A DNA stretch of 64,000 bases from Dasypus novemcinctus (GCF_030445035.2 NC_080701.1:19746798-19810797), one strand, 5' to 3'. Numbered from the stretch's first letter, positions 47,341 through 58,394 are shown. Notes: generated from the letters alone by a model not told the origin. Translations and numbers: made by a program.

Positions 47341-47576
47341 AGAGCAGACGTGGCTCAAGAGGTTGGGTACTCGCCTCCCACATGGGAGGTCCCAAGTTCA
47401 GTCCCCAGTGCCTCCCAGGGACAAAAATAAAAAACAAAAAATCACAAACAACAAGCAAACAGGCGAAGGCCCCAACTCAGCGGGGCTGATGTGGATCTCT
47501 TGAGTGCTGGCTTCCCACATATGAGGTCCCGGGTTCAATCCCCAGCCCCAGTACTTAAAAAACAAAAACAAAAAAA
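47341..47576 (+). mobile_element. Dimeric DAS-III-type SINE
   Basis: Two tRNA-like monomers in tandem. The first has A box 'gtggctcaagagg' (47350) and B-box region 'aagttcagtcccca'. An A-rich linker (aaaataaaaaacaaaaaatc) is followed by a second monomer (gatgtggatctcttgagtg, gggttcaatcccc) and an A-rich tail. Near-identical flanks ggacaggca (47331-47339) and gggcaggca (47577-47585) are candidate target duplications. Confidence 0.87.
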
Positions 47577-47585
47577 GGGCAGGCA

Positions 47586-47984
47586 TGCAAGACCAGGCTG
47601 GAAAAGGAACCTTGACTTTCTGACTCATTCCATCTTGTAGACACATCAAGTTCCCACAGCTCCAGCCTGCTCTGTTAATGCTCTCAGTGAAACGGAGGGG
47701 ATTGTTTTCACCTTACTCTAAGAAGCCCTCCTCGAGGCTCAACGAAAAGACGGGTGACATATGAATTAGACAGCCCAGCCTTCAGTGATAATCAGTGTCT
47801 TGGTTTGGTTTCCTATGACTATTTAAACAAGCAAAGTCCTTTAGGGCTGCCAAAGGCTTCTGGGTAGTGTGGCTGGTTAACCAAGCCAGGCCTGTGAAGG
47901 GTTAACCACGCCCTCCCTTCCACTGCTAGTTTTCTCAGCCTAATGGTAAGTAGCATGGGCTAAGGGAAGTTGGGGGAAAGCATT
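47586..47984. other. Unique sequence
   Basis: No feature recognised. Confidence 0.4.
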
Positions 47985-48180
47985 TAAACCTTTGTTTACT
48001 AGCTCTGTTTCAGGTGTTCTCAGGACACTGAGAACAGCCGAGCAAGTTAAGTTGTGTATCCGTATTTCAAGGATGGGCAAATTGCTATATACAGAGATTA
48101 AGCTCCTCATCCAAGCTGTCAAATCAGGATTTGAATGCAGATCTCTCTGCCTCCAAAACCCAGACACTTCAGTACCCAAT
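47985..48180 (-). repeat. MIR SINE fragment
   Basis: Antisense MIR-like: 'atttcaaggatgggcaaatt', 'tcatccaagctgtcaaatca', 'ggatttgaatgcagatctct', 'ctgcctccaaaaccc'. Confidence 0.5.
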
Positions 48181-49855
48181 AATAGCTTGAGTCCCCAAGG
48201 ACCTTCCAAGCAGACCAGGGGGAACCCCAAGGGCTGTATTGGGGGACACCGGCATCTGATCTCAGAGGACAGCCTCATTTTCCCCCCTTAGAGCCATCAA
48301 ACTTCTGTCCCAGGGTCTATGACAAAGGCTGCACAGGGCCAAGAGGCAAAGCTGCCCCATAGGCCCAACGTCTATACCCAGGAGGGCTGGTGGAACGAGA
48401 AGGCATGGGATGGTAGAACATCCAATCCCAAGTCAAGGCAGAGTGGCCAGGTGCTTTGGAGGGAGCCTCTTCCCCTTCTGGAGCCCCAGCTTCTTTTGGG
48501 GTTGCATTTGATAATGCCTAAGAGCTCATCCAAAGTTGAATTTCTATAACCCCACCAGTGTTTCCACTGGAATTGGCAGTGAAGTTCAGTAGCCTGGAAT
48601 TCTCACTATCAATCAGGGCGGGGCCCTGTTAGAAATGAAGCTCTAATTCTGTTCTCAACACGGTGGGGCACCTGGATCAGAGAGGGCTTGCCGTGGGCAT
48701 TGGGCAGCCACGTGCCGACTCCTCTCTTTAGTCTCCTTGGCTAGAATATGGGAGTGATAAGATTAGATTAAAATGCTGATACTGGGGTTGGTACTTTTGG
48801 ATTCAGGATGTAGGATTTGATGGAGAGGTAATTTTCAAAATAAAATTAAAATCTTCTGGGTCTTGCTTTTTAATTTTGTTGAATAAGGTCATTTTAAAAA
48901 TGGCCATCGAATATCACGAAAAGTACATTCAACTCCCCAAAGATTTATAAAAATCCTGCTTCACTGTGGACAGGCACCAGTCTGCAGACTGCTGTTTGGA
49001 ATCATTAAGCTACAGAAGGCAAATTGTCTTAAGTAGAGAGACTGTGTAGTGATGACCACACTGATAACCGCCCTCCCCGCCCCGTGAGCCCCAAAAACGC
49101 TCAGTAATTGAATACATGCTGTTCCTGCTGTTCTTTATTAAGCGTGTAAATCTCTGTCCCTTCAACGAGGATATGAACTCCTTAAATACTAAGGTCACAT
49201 CTTATCTTGGGTATTTTCTCATCAACTAAAGTGACCTCGTTATTTTGATTGTACCCATCTGAGATTTGAGGGTGGCCTGGTGATGTGGCTGCTGGGAGAC
49301 ATACGATGAGAGTGAACTAAAGTGGAAGTGATGCAATGTTGGGGTCACTGCCTTTGAACCTACGGGATACACGAACCGCCAAACCTGGGGTTCAGGGCGC
49401 AGCCCCTTCCTGGCCCCCTGGAGCCCACAGCTGCAGCAAGTCTAGATGCGGCCGAGGAACTTAGAGCAAAGACAGATTCTGACCATAGAATTCTAGAAAC
49501 ATCTCCGCCTTGCTCTCCTTGTGAGAATGACGTGACAACAAACAAGACTCTCAGTCAATTAATGTGGGTTCCAAAATGGCTGACCTTAGCTAACACAGCG
49601 GTAGATGCTGGCTCATCAGCTCTGTGCTGTTCTAGCTTAATCCTGAGACAGGCACTGGGAAACACACAGCTTTACCTGAACCCTCTCCAAGCTGTCAATC
49701 TCGGGGCAGCTTCAGTCTTGGGCACCAGGTTTATGGAACTTCCACTGCGTTGCTAATAGGCCAGAAATAAACAATGAGTGACTGATCATTTTTAAAAGCA
49801 AGCTTCCGCCCTGTAAGGGGAAGAGAGCGCAAGCCAAGGGGCCAAGGAAGGAAGT
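48181..49855. other. Unique sequence
   Basis: No gene, RNA gene or clear repeat recognised over about 1.7 kb. Confidence 0.4.
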
Positions 49856-49859
49856 GCCT

Positions 49860-49990
49860 GCCAAGATAATAAATACAAACCAAAATCTCCGACATTCTGT
49901 GGTTTGACACTTAATTGATTAACTAATTTGAGGCAACAAGATTTAGTGTTCCTGTAGATTAGTGTTGAAGGGGTAATTATGGCAAAAGCT
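49860..49990. promoter_or_regulatory. Possible enhancer with palindromic homeodomain site
   Basis: Repeat-free AT-rich block. TAATTGATTA (49912-49921) is a TAAT-NN-ATTA dimer site, followed directly by actaatttgagg; ggtaattatggc lies at about 49973. GC-rich text adjoins it on the right. Inference only. Confidence 0.22.
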
Positions 49991-51700
49991 CCCACCTGCA
50001 AAAGCGGGGGCGGCGGCAGCTCCACGCAGGCCAAATCTGCGTTAAAGCCCACACGTTACAGCCCACAGATATGGAAGGGTTTTTTTGGAACACGTCCCTT
50101 TTCGGCTCTGCGGGCTGGGATTGCTCTGGAAAGGTCATTTGGTGCCTTATCAGCATAGACAAAATCCCCTGCCTGTAATGTATGTGTTTATTCTCAAATT
50201 AAATATATTAATGTATTATTTGTTCTTAAAATGTCATGGAATAGATAGCGAGCTTAGCCCTCCTGGCAGACCTTTGAAGCTTAAAGAGTAATGTAATAAT
50301 AGTGCATTAATCCATAGGCCGATCAGTCATCTCCCTGTGGAGGCCCCAGACTGGTTCACGTTGGAAAATCCTGCATTTGCTGTATGCAATTGTAAGCGTC
50401 TGGTTCTCCAACAACGGAAGGCGCTTGGTGGAAGGGGCTTTCCTGAAGTTAAAGAAGGCAAGTGCCCCTCTTTTATTCATGGGGAGTAATCCTCCTTTGG
50501 CCTGGAGAACAGGCAAGGGCTGTTAAAAAAAAAAACAAAAAACAAAAAAGCCAGGGATAGTGGAGAGTGAGCCTAAAAGTGATGGAACTCTATTTCTCCG
50601 CTGATCTCTTCTGGCCAAGTTTCCGTAGGCAGCGGACGTGCTGGGCAGGAATGGCTGTGCTGTGGGCTCTTAGCTTGGGGACCTGGGGCTCGGCTGAAGT
50701 CAACGTAACTGCAGTCAGTGCAAGCACACACGGTGCCTGCTACGGGGTCTTGAGTCAGAGGGTGCTGCCAGCTCCTCGATACTGTAGCGTGGGAGTGAGG
50801 GAGGGTCCCAGGGAAAGCCTTCAAATCCTAACCACGCCTGCATTTGTTCCAGCAAAAAAAAAGTAATAATAATAATAACAAGGTCTGCTCAGGTGCTGCC
50901 GCAGTCACGGTGCTTCTTCCCTTGGCCACTCAGCTCCATCTAGGTCTAGCTTTTGTGGCCTTGAGTTACGTTCTGCTCGCTGCTGCAGCCTGCGCTCCCG
51001 ACCCAATTCTTTTGCATCTTGGGCTGGACTCTGGCTGCACCCTCAGCTCTCCCCCCAGCCTGATAACCTCCCTTCCTGTGTCTGCTTCCAGGGCTGCCTT
51101 TGGACTTCCTGCCCAGGTTTCTTCAATGCTCCGAGCTGGGTGCTGCTCCTTTCCTTCTCTGGCTGAACTGCCGGCCTCCCTGCCGAGTAGTACAGCATCT
51201 TAGATTGGCTTCCCTGGACCATACCCCGAGAGTTGCACGGATAGTGTTTATCAGGAGGCGGTGTGTGGAGGTAAACCTGTAAGGAAGCCAGGTAGGCAAG
51301 ATGGAACAGAGGGAGAAGCTGACCCACAACGGAGGCCTCGAACAGTCTTGGAGCTTTGGATCTGGGATGGTCTTAGAGAGTTGCTGCAAACTGAGGCAAA
51401 AGGGCAAGGCCATTCTATCCCTGCACCTGCCAATCACTGACCGCCCCCTTGGAGAAGGTAAAACCTGGGCAAGCCAGTTCCTTGCAGCCCGGGGCGAGGC
51501 TCAGTGGCTGCGCAGCTGGAAGTTGCCGGCAGCCAGTATTCCCGGCAGCTAGGGGATGGATGTGTCAGCCTTGAAGAAGGACTCGGCCTGGGAGACGCAT
51601 CCCAGCATTCTCCTCCTGTAGCCGTCTCACCAGGTCCCTCCGAACTGCTCTAGCTCTTTCCTGAGAAATCAACCATCTCCCAGTCTTAACTGCAGCTCCG
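49991..51700. other. Unique sequence
   Basis: No gene recognised. An A-rich string at 50524-50549 has no visible retroposon body. Frames of up to 119 codons (50844-51203) in GC-richer text have no recognisable product. Confidence 0.35.
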
Positions 51701-51723
51701 GCCCTCTGCTGCCCTCTGGTGGC
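51701..51723 (-). promoter_or_regulatory. Strong CTCF-type motif
   Basis: On the minus strand this reads GCCACCAGAGGGCAGCAGAG then GGC. It is close to the CTCF core (GCCACCAGrkGGCrs) with a second AGAGGGC word 10 bp further on. No repeat covers it. Occupancy unknown. Confidence 0.5.
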
Positions 51724-52189
51724 TAATGACTCTAATGCCCCGACAGGGAAGGTGTGACCCCCTGTGCGACAAAGGAATTTGGTCCCCGTCGACTGTCAGG
51801 CAAGTGGGTGACCGCCCAGCTGTTCCAACAAGAAAGGCAACACTAGCAAGATGCCGGAGTGTCACTGGTACGGAATAGAGGCTTGCCTCCCACTTTTTTC
51901 TTTCACCCTGTCCATCAGAAAAAGTAAATCCTGCCACTAGAACTTCATTTACTACAGTTTTGAGGGCTTTGGGGTTTTCAAGAGGTCCCTGTTTAAAATA
52001 AAAAGACCCGTGGGGCCGGTAGTCACATTACCCACGATCAAAAAACTCTTTAGTGTGGTTCGTTGGGAGCAAGGCTCGTCAGGCAATGGCATACGGAATG
52101 TGAGAGCAGACAAGGATCAAATACACACGCTCGCCACTTCAGTTTTGCTGAGAGCTGGATGACAACACTTGCCTTACAAACTCTCCAGA
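51724..52189. other. Unique sequence
   Basis: No feature recognised. Confidence 0.4.
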
Positions 52190-52435
52190 CGATCTGTTCC
52201 TCATGAGGCCGTTTGGGAAGAGCAGAAGGTTTGGAGCCACTGGATCTGTCTTCAGGTTGCAGCTCTGTCACTTACCGGCCGCGAAGTATTGAATGAATCC
52301 CTTATCTACGGGTCACATTTTGCCCCTGTAAAATGTGATAATCCCTACCCAACAGTTTGTTCGCAAGAGATTGAATGAAGTACATACCTATCAAAGCCCG
52401 TTTTAAAATAGTTATTCAATTGCTAGTTACCATTG
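52190..52435 (+). repeat. MIR SINE
   Basis: Sense MIR: 'ggtttggagccactggatct', 'gttgcagctctgtcacttac', 'ttttgcccctgtaaaatgtg', 'ataatccctacccaacagtt' and 'gagattgaatgaagtacata' in canonical order. Confidence 0.65.
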
Positions 52436-52811
52436 GAGACCCCGTTTAAAATATTTCCTGATGAACCTCAAAATGTCCTCACCCCAAAACACAGAGACAG
52501 TACCTTCCGAGTACTGTAAGCCTCATCCTGCCACAGCAGCTGTGGGGCTTCCGGCAAGGAAAGTTAATTTTTCGCAGCAATGACAAAAGAACACGAAGAA
52601 CAGGCAGGTAAGAAGATCGCTGAGTGAAAAGACACAAGCTTTTTTATGCACCTTGTTAAAAATGTACAGTCACCGAGGCACTTCCTGAAGCAGGGGCGGA
52701 AGGACATGGCTTGGGGGGTGACCGTCCCTCACCAGGCGGCGGGGCTTGGTGCTCTGCCCCCGGGAGGTAATGCCCGCTGCGCGGCACATGGTTCCTGGAG
52801 GAAATGCAAAC
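52436..52811. other. Unique sequence
   Basis: No feature recognised. Confidence 0.4.
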
Positions 52812-52825
52812 TGTGATTTTCTTTT

Positions 52826-53234
52826 TTTTTTTTAAGATTTATTTTTATTTATTTCTCTCCCCTCCCCCTCCCCCCAGTTGTCTGCTCTCTGTGTCCATTC
52901 GCTGTGTGTTCTTCTGTGCCCGCTTGTCAGCAGCACCTGGAATCTGTGTCTCGTTTTTGTTGCGTCATCTTGTGTGTCAGCTCTCCGTGTGTGCGGCACC
53001 ATTCCTGGGCAGGCTGCACTTTCTTTCGCGCTGGGCGGCTCTCCTTACGGGGTGCACTCCTTGCGCATGGGGCTCCCCTACACGGGGGATATCCCTGCGT
53101 GGCAGGGCACTCCTTGCGCGCATCAGCACTGCACGTGGGCCAGCTGCACATGGGTCAAGGAGGCCTGGGGTTCGAACCCTGGACCTCCCATGTGGTAGGC
53201 AGATGCTCTATCCATTGAGCCAAATCCGCTTCCC
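52826..53234 (-). mobile_element. Full-length DAS-type SINE
   Basis: Minus-strand SINE of 409 bp. It has a T-run (A-tail), a 'tccccctccccccagttgtc' body, 'ctgtgtgttcttctgtgccc', then GC-rich text. The tRNA-like head carries a perfect palindromic B box GGGTTCGAACCC (53168-53179) and an A box seen as ccattgagcca (53212-53222). It ends cgcttccc. Direct repeats tgtgattttctttt flank it exactly (52812-52825 and 53235-53248). Three frames of 104-160 codons through it are not genes. Confidence 0.95.
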
Positions 53235-53292
53235 TGTGATTTTCTTTTGCATACAGAAGAGATCTGAGATCTCCACGACAGACTGAATCATC

Positions 53293-53610
53293 TTTTCTTT
53301 TTTTTTTTTTTTGCGTGGGACAAGGCCACGCCCATTGGCTTTATTGGTTGGTGTTTGGCGGTTCTCGAAGCATCTGGGGGGCGGGGTCGCAGAGGGAAGG
53401 CGTGATGCCAGGGCAGGTCTGGTAGGAACCGGGGGCTGTGCCTGCCCTTGGTAAAGGACCCCTAAAGAGATCCAGGGGAGAGGGGTGTCAGGGGACAGGG
53501 GCCACGCTCTGACCCCCGAGGTCCCGGTCGGCACCAAGCTCCCTTCCCAGCCTGACCAGGCTGTCACCGGGCGCCCCCCTTCACAACCACCAGCCTGATA
53601 GGGTGAATTG
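53293..53610 (-). pseudogene. Candidate retrotransposed mRNA 3' end
   Basis: Minus-strand segment with the layout of a processed cDNA. A T-run at 53298-53312 is the A-tail, and AATAAA sits 28 bp inside it (TTTATT at 53340-53345). A GC-rich body of about 270 bp then follows that contrasts with its surroundings. I do not recognise the source gene, and no coding region or target duplication is evident. A GC-rich transcript terminator region of a local gene is an alternative. Confidence 0.45.
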
Positions 53611-54746
53611 CAAAAAACTAAAAATAAAAAAAAGGTAGGCGGTGACTAGAGAGAGGGAGCAGTGGGTTCCCGGGGTCACAGTGTACCACAACTGGACGGG
53701 GCAGGCAGGAGGAGAGGGGCCTGGGGTGCACGGTGGAAACCAATTGAGAGAATGTTTTCAATCAATAGTGGATTTGGAACAGGTGTGTGAAGGTTTAGCC
53801 AGGAGCTCAGGAGGGAAGTGAGGCCCCATGGGCCGGGTGTCTGGAAGGATGATCACTGACGAGCCAGAACCCACCCAGTTACAGCATCATGGCACCCTTC
53901 AGACAGAGAAGGGGACCCAAGGGCCATGGTGTATTCTTCTGTACATAGTATTTGTAAGAAATCTTGTAAGTCAACTTTTTTAACTAACTCCCAAGTGTGT
54001 GCACATATGAGTAAATACATATGTGCATACATGTATATAATATAATACCACACATATAACACATAGGTCCTGAATATTTAACTGACAGTAGCAAGTATTA
54101 GGAGAACAGGTAAGGACCATGAACCAAATAGAAGCATACCTCCCCAAAACTAACATACCTATCACAAAATAAAGCTTTAAATATGCTAATCTGGATCTTA
54201 GCATAGATTAGAAAGATCAAATTAAATGGTGAATGCAATATAAAACAAGAAAGGTAACAAACTAAAAAAAAAATTAAAAAACCTGTGTGTGTATGAAAGC
54301 GTTATGGAAACTCAAAGGTCACTTAGAGTAGGGGCAAATAGGGTCCAAAGATTGCATTACCACTCAGTAAAAAAAAAAAAAAAAGTGTTGTGTTAATGAT
54401 TTTGAGACAATATGGAAAAATTTAAACGTGTTCAGTGCAGGGCACTCTGTTTAGGCAGAAATGGATAATTTAATTTGAAGTTATAACCATTGAGGATGTT
54501 TTGTTTTGATTTTTAAATTTGTGTTTAGAAAAGAGAGTCTTCCATTGCCTTGAAAACCTACAAGTGTGGAATACCTTGTCCCCCAAAGCTAATGAGAAAT
54601 GTTATTTTGTGTGTATGTGTGTGTGTGAGAAAGAAGCCTCCTCCTCACCCTAAAGCCTCAAGAGTATTTCTTTTACCAAATAAGCAGGAAGATGGCTCTA
54701 GTATTAGTATGTTATGATTAGAACTTTTATTTATTTATTTATTTTA
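53611..54746. other. Unique sequence with A-rich runs
   Basis: No gene. It contains an A-run (about 54369-54384), a 58-bp segment shared with 38934, and a short (TG)n (about 54611-54626). Confidence 0.4.
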
Positions 54747-55116
54747 GACTTTCCTACACCAGTTTTATTTAAAACACAAATAGGTATTTCTCTTTCTGTA
54801 ATGGCAAAGGATTCAGATGAACATGAATCATTGACTAATACAAGAAATTTAAATATGAAACAAAATCATTTTTTTAAAAAGCAGAAGAATCAAGGTTATA
54901 TACAAAAGGGACCTGGAATCGGCAAGCTGGTCCCAAAATGATATGAGTAGAAAATCTGTGGTGAAACCGCAACACTCCATCCCTGCTTTGGAGAAGGGCT
55001 GTCATACAATCAATACTCAGGCAGCTGAAGATGGATCAGTAGAAAGTTGTCTCTATACAAATTTCAAGCCAGTTTTGCTTGTGCAGAATCATCCAGATCG
55101 TTCCAAGACTGAGCAG
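54747..55116 (+). other. Coding-like segment with splice-site-like ends
   Basis: Unusual segment between 'tttatttattttag' (acceptor-like, ends 54746) and 'gagcag|gtaatc' (donor-like, 55116/55117). Frame one gives about 64 residues to a stop at 54939 (AKDSDEHESLTNTRNL, QNHFFKKQKNQGYIQKGPGI). A second frame from 54943 gives about 58 residues up to the donor (KPQHSIPALEKGCHTINTQA, NHPDRSKTEQ). The two frames do not join. The composition looks protein-like, but I recognise no family. It may be an eroded exon, a fragment of a processed gene or chance. Confidence 0.2.
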
Positions 55117-56936
55117 GTAATCTTGTGGCTTTCTTCTTTTTCCAGGATTAGAACTCTTAAATGCACATTTAGCACCGAAGTGAATGAAGGAGTAAACGCT
55201 GGTAACACAGTGCACCAAGGTCTCCTCTAGCCCCTTTTAGGCTCTTCTTAGAATGCCTAAATGCATGTGAGCACATACATAGAGCAGACTCAGGAAATGA
55301 CATCATTTGTCAAAAGACGAGAAGCCGTTCTCGTTGAGTTCGCAGACACTGAGTCAGCCTCCTTGCGCGTGCCTTCCGGGTTATCTTGTAGGTTTCAATT
55401 TTCTGTTACTGCCCGTGGGAAGGTACGTGAGACCAGTCAAGTGCTTTGAGACTGCGGTGAAAGGCACTTTTCATATAGAGTAAACTTTCCTTTACGACGC
55501 TGGAGCACGAGAAAGAGCAGAGAAAGAGCAGAGTTTTCATCTCCAGAGCCGCAAACCAGATTGTCATGAACCGGACAACCTCTGTCCCATGCCCCCACTT
55601 CTGTACGTCGGTGGCTGCAGGGAGCTCGGCAGCCTGGACTGCGCTCCAGCCGAGGTGGTCTAACTGGAAAGTGGGGCTTATTGTTCAAAAATGATGAAGA
55701 GGGCCCAGGAAAGGGAAAAAAGGAGAACGCTTCCATTTTTCCTTTAGCGGGCCTTTCTGAACCTGGGCTCTGCATCATAATCGAGACTCCAGGTAATCTA
55801 ACCCCAGGGCTGTCATCCAAGTCAACTTTCCAGCCAAGCCTGAAAAAGGTAAGTCAGCAACAGCCAAGATGGCGGCCCGGCCATGTTCAAGTTTGCATGG
55901 GAGCAGGAGGGTTAGAAAGAAGTCTTTTCCTCCATAACCCTTGTTCATGGAGCCACAAAGGTCACAGAGAAAACAGGCTGAGAGCCTTCCCTTCTGTTCC
56001 TGTAATGGTATTAGCAACGACTCTTTCTTACTCAATCGCACTCCCAAAGGATTTTCAATAAACTTTTTATGTGCCATAACTGTTACATTAAATAAAGCTG
56101 AAAGTATTGAGTAAACCGACTGTAAATCACTTTAGATGCCTTGGAATTACATTAAGTGTGAGAATTATGGATCTTTTGCTGCTTGCAGAAACAGAGAAAC
56201 GACAGAGCCAGGGATTTTTATGCTGCCAGCCTTTTGAAGATTTTTTTAATTATTATTATTTTTTTTTATGCTCCACAACAGCCATCTCTTGTAAATGACT
56301 TGTTCAGGGGTAAAGCTGGGGTATGGAGGAGAAGGCGGGGAACTGGGGTGGGAGGTACAAAAGGAAAGACTTCGGGAAATGAGGAAGGCAGCGATAGCCC
56401 GGGATTTTCTCTCCCGTTCAGACTTTGTCACTACAAGTTTGAATTTTGTTTTTTTTTTCCTGTTTCCCAGGTTTGAGCATTCTGCATATTCTTAATTAAA
56501 TGATGATGGGCATGGTACAAACAGAATTTTGCAGGGGGTGTATGTGCGTGCTTTTTCTGGACTTCCAAGACCTTTTCCATTCAAGTCTCATCAGCTGTTA
56601 TTTTTGTGAAGTTGAAACTCTGCTTTTATGGCATTCGTAGTCAGCAGAACTCCAAAGGCCTTTTCGGGGTCAGATCTGTGTTTTAAAAGGAATTGTCAGG
56701 CTGCTGAAAATGGAGGAAGTTTGGAGAGAATGTTGATAAAAACGGAAATCTCTCAGACTGATACTCCCCAGTACCTCCTTTGATGTCAAAGCAGGATTGG
56801 TTTTGTTTGGGAAAAAATAAGGCTGCTTTCCAACTGGCCCGAGTGGTTTCTCTCCTCGACAGGTTCCAGCAAAAAATTATAATCCGGGGCTGATGACATC
56901 AAGGACGATGGCCATAACAATTAAAATGATGTCACA
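55117..56936. other. Unique sequence
   Basis: No gene recognised. A perfect YY1-type motif caagatggcggc lies at 55865-55876. An AT-rich repeat-free block is at 56060-56170 (possible conserved element). Confidence 0.4.
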
Positions 56937-57046
56937 GGAGCAGGTGTAGCTCAAGTAGTTGAGCGCCTGCTTCCCATGTGTGAGGTCCTGGGTTCAATCT
57001 CAGGTACCTCCCCAAAAAACAAAAACAAAAAAAAAAACATTAAAAA
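56937..57046 (+). mobile_element. Monomeric DAS-type SINE
   Basis: tRNA-like head with A box 'gtagctcaagtagttgagc' (56945) and B box 'gggttcaatctc' (56991), followed by an A-rich tail. Flanks aaaatgatgtcacagg (56923-56938) and aaaatgatctcagg (about 57048-57061) are diverged target duplications. Confidence 0.92.
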
Positions 57047-57319
57047 AAAAATGATCTCAGGAACTTAGATTCAACTTCCTTTTAGGAAGAGAAGAAGGGA
57101 AGAGAGTCATGCCTCCAGGCCAGAAAAGAAATGGGTGTGGCTGATGAATAATTCATAAAAGCTTGGGAGGGGGGGTAAAGAGCTGTTTGAATTTCTATTC
57201 TGAGTCCTAACAGTAGGGAGCATTAGAGGCCAAAGAACACCGGAACCTGAAGCTACCGATAACCAATGACCTCGACTGCTCACATTAATATTTTGTAACC
57301 AGTTATCAAAAAATAACAA
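57047..57319. other. Unique sequence
   Basis: No feature recognised. Confidence 0.4.
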
Positions 57320-57525
57320 GGGGGAAACCAGTGTAGCTCAAGCAGCTGGGTTCCTGCCTACCACCCCGGAGGTCCCTTCCTGGTGCCTCCTAAAGAAGAC
57401 AAGCAAGACAGCAAGCTGACGCTCCAAGATGATGCGGTGAGATGATGAAACCAAGAAACACAATGAGGAAACACAGTGAGAGACACAACAAACAGGGAGT
57501 AGAGGTGGCTCAAGTGGTTACTCCT
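57320..57525 (+). mobile_element. DAS-type SINE, decayed
   Basis: tRNA-like head 'ccagtgtagctcaagcagct' with a damaged B box (ggtcccttcctggtgcc), then 'gaagacaagcaagacagcaa', 'gatgatgaaaccaagaaaca' and 'gagaaacacagtgagag'-type body. A second truncated head (gtagaggtggctcaagtgg) follows near 57500. It looks like a composite, truncated copy. Confidence 0.72.
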
Positions 57526-58394
57526 CCAAATTAGTAGGAATTTGGAGAGGGAGATCAGAGAGGGTGGAAGTATTCCTGGAATTGGTGCAGCCAAGTCTGT
57601 GCATAGAGGTCAGATGATGCTGTGGCTTGTGGGAGACGGTGGTCAAGGTGCAAGGAAAGCAGTGAGCCCAGACTGTCCACAGTGTATGGGGAGATGTAGG
57701 AGAGGAGGAGTGGGGGCAGCCCATAGGTAGTGGGGCCAGCAGGTGGAGTATGGGGTGGGAGGAGGAATGCCTCAAACCCAAGGCAGACCCTGTGGGTTCA
57801 AGACAGCAAAAGAGGGTTTCCTACAGCTTAAACAAATCAAAGAAAGGAAAGTCCACATGCATTTTCCATGATCGACAAATCTCTCTGCTGGTCAAGGCAC
57901 CAGTTACACCAGCCTCAGGCAGGGGTTGCATCTGGGACAACTGGGAGCTAAAAGTAAAACGGAAGGGCTTGGGCTGCAGGAGAGAATCAGAGCTGGGCAG
58001 GCAGCAGAACAAGAAGAGCGAGCAAGAGGGCACGACTGCCCAGCCCCTCGTCGTGCCCGCTCTGCAGCCCATACCGCCGCTGGAAGGCTGTGTGTGATGT
58101 CCCAGTTACATCGTGGAGACCTGATCGCCTGGAAGCACTGGCCTGGCAACCCCGAGACCTGGCTTCTGACCTTGACTCTGTCACTGACCTGTTGTGTGAT
58201 TTTGAGCAAGGTGGGGCTGGATGATCTAGAAAGTCGTTTCCAGCCCTTAATACTCTGATCTCCATGGCCACTTGTGCCTGGCTTTGTCCTTAAGCAACAG
58301 AGTAGCCCAGCTCTCTTCTTTGGTTGTGTAAACAAAGACCATACCGAGATCTACTAGCAAATCCATCCAGATTCAATCGCAGAAAATTTTTCTT
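57526..58394. other. Unique sequence
   Basis: No gene. Weak sense MIR-like text (ctctgtcactgacctgttgt) is at about 58180. Overlapping frames of 80-143 codons at 57750-58335 on both strands look like chance. Confidence 0.35.

Noticed and set aside
53168..53179. GGGTTCGAACCC as a possible tRNA gene T-loop
   Set aside because: It is the B box of a SINE; the remainder does not fold as a tRNA and flanks show retroposition.
52804..53286. 160-codon plus frame
   Set aside because: Entirely explained by the antisense SINE at 52826-53234.
55313..55340. Short hairpin acgaga...tctcgt
   Set aside because: Six-base stem only; no loop or context suggesting an RNA gene.
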